This document shows positions 63,373 through 64,000 of a stretch of DNA of 64,000 nt, piece after piece (within the stretch, counting starts at the first letter, position 1; each line of letters starts with the position of its first letter). The notes beneath the pieces are model-generated. The model ran no database searches and was not told the DNA's origin. It worked only from the letters and a program-made list of their open reading frames with translations. The DNA lies in NCBI RefSeq assembly GCF_020164475.1, contig NZ_JAIQWX010000015.1, forward strand, positions 1 through 64,000, in the 5' to 3' direction. The DNA comes from Pseudomonas sp. REP124. GTDB taxonomy: Bacteria > Pseudomonadota > Gammaproteobacteria > Pseudomonadales > Pseudomonadaceae. Position numbers and translations under genes: made by a program.

Positions 63373-64000
63373 TCATGAACCTATCTCGCGATTCCAGCGA
63401 CTCTCAGCGACCGCGTCGTGGGCGTGGAGGCTTTCGGCGTGTACGACCCGAATGTGGAAACTGCTGATGCCCGGCGAGCGTTTCATGGCCTGATTCAAAC
63501 GTCGCGCGGCGTCTTCGCAAAACATCAGGTTCTGGCCGTTGGCCAATGCGAAGGCCTGTTCATCCGCACGCTTCACAGCGGTTTGCACAGCGGTGCCGAG
63601 CGCAGCTTCGGCATCATTGATCAGCGGGATTAACGGCAGGTTATCCAGATAGTCGTCCAGGCGCAGATTCAAATGTGCGGTGCTGCGTTGACTGTGGGGC
63701 GTGGCGACGATGCCTTTGGGCGAGCCAAGCCAGGCCAGGACTTCGGCGTGATTCAGTGTTCGGTTGGGAAAATCCTCGGCGAATTGCCGTTGGATCAGCT
63801 GCCGGGACAAGGCCGCGGAGCAGGGGCACGTCGAGGAATAAGCCACCTCTATTTTTAGTTCCACGTGGAACATCGCGTTTTCCAAACGGGCTTCGATGCT
63901 CACGGGATAGGTTTTCCATCCTGCCAAATCGCTGATCAGCGCCGGCCTTTTCAACATTAATTGGCTGTGGATTTTCAGGAAGGCGCTGCTCGACAGTCCC
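63373..64000 (-). CDS. folE2: GTP cyclohydrolase FolE2 (C-terminal part)
   Basis: Metal-flexible type IB GTP cyclohydrolase of the folate pathway, used when zinc is scarce. The frame is open to the window edge, so the N-terminus is missing; about 208 of roughly 300 residues are visible, including YSSTCPCSAALSRQLIQRQF with the active-site Cys, PHSQRSTAHLNLRL and SSFHIRVVHAESLHAHDAVA. A parS site lies in the frame at 63857-63872. In Pseudomonas this gene is typically part of the Zur regulon; its promoter is outside the window. Confidence 0.92.
   Translation of the reverse strand, partial: GLSSSAFLKIHSQLMLKRPALISDLAGWKTYPVSIEARLENAMFHVELKIEVAYSSTCPCSAALSRQLIQRQFAEDFPNRTLNHAEVLAWLGSPKGIVATPHSQRSTAHLNLRLDDYLDNLPLIPLINDAEAALGTAVQTAVKRADEQAFALANGQNLMFCEDAARRLNQAMKRSPGISSFHIRVVHAESLHAHDAVAESRWNREIGS
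63857..63872. other. parS site within folE2
   Basis: AGTTCCACGTGGAACA, read in the FHVE frame (NAMFHVELK on the minus strand). It is the outermost of the five sites found. Confidence 0.9.

Overview
The window is chromosomal DNA from a Pseudomonas, most likely of the P. fluorescens/P. putida side of the genus, and it spans the replication origin. The basis is gene order (trkA, PilZ, htrB, tag, glyQ, glyS, gmhB, hdtS/lptA | gyrB, recF, dnaN, dnaA | rpmH, rnpA, yidD, yidC, mnmE | mnmG, rsmG, parA, parB, atp operon, glmU, glmR, glmS | cfaB, cls), five parS sites of the Pseudomonas type, and Pseudomonas-type REP elements. No rRNA, tRNA, insertion sequence, integrase or CRISPR array was seen.

Layout. 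(1) 1-7.5 kb: K+ transport, a small TPR protein, a PilZ protein, a lipid A acyltransferase, DNA repair glycosylase, both glycyl-tRNA synthetase subunits, a heptose phosphatase and the HdtS/LptA acyltransferase. (2) 7.6-10.1 kb: a divergent histidine kinase/response regulator pair. (3) 10.2-14.9 kb: an accessory island with an AbiEi/AbiEii-like pair under a palindromic operator and a large TOTE-type primase-helicase. (4) 15.0-24.4 kb: gyrB-recF-dnaN-dnaA leftward, oriC, then rpmH-rnpA-yidD-yidC rightward. (5) 24.4-30.4 kb: mnmE, then an iron-starvation sigma/FecR/TonB receptor cassette with a Fur-box-like site, and a second DnaA-box-rich AT-rich gap. (6) 30.4-46.2 kb: mnmG-rsmG-parA-parB, the nine-gene atp operon, glmU, glmR, glmS. 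(7) 46.2-52.6 kb: regulators, a GST and a two-gene envelope unit of unknown role. (8) 52.8-58.8 kb: a four-gene, translationally coupled operon of three SPFH (HflK/HflC-like) proteins, one with a histidine-rich tail, and a P1B-type metal ATPase. (9) 59-64 kb: cfaB, cls, a DUF3617 protein, a ThrRS-like protein without a catalytic core, and the C-terminal part of folE2.

How it fits together. Replication initiation (DnaA, DnaN, RecF, GyrB), origin segregation (ParA/ParB and five parS sites) and membrane, energy and envelope precursor genes (YidC, ATP synthase, GlmU/GlmS) are grouped around oriC. At least 25 exact DnaA-box 9-mers lie between 0.9 and 46.2 kb and none were found to the right of that. 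The most unusual parts are the TOTE/AbiE-like island, the SPFH-metal ATPase operon, and the core-less ThrRS paralogue next to folE2.
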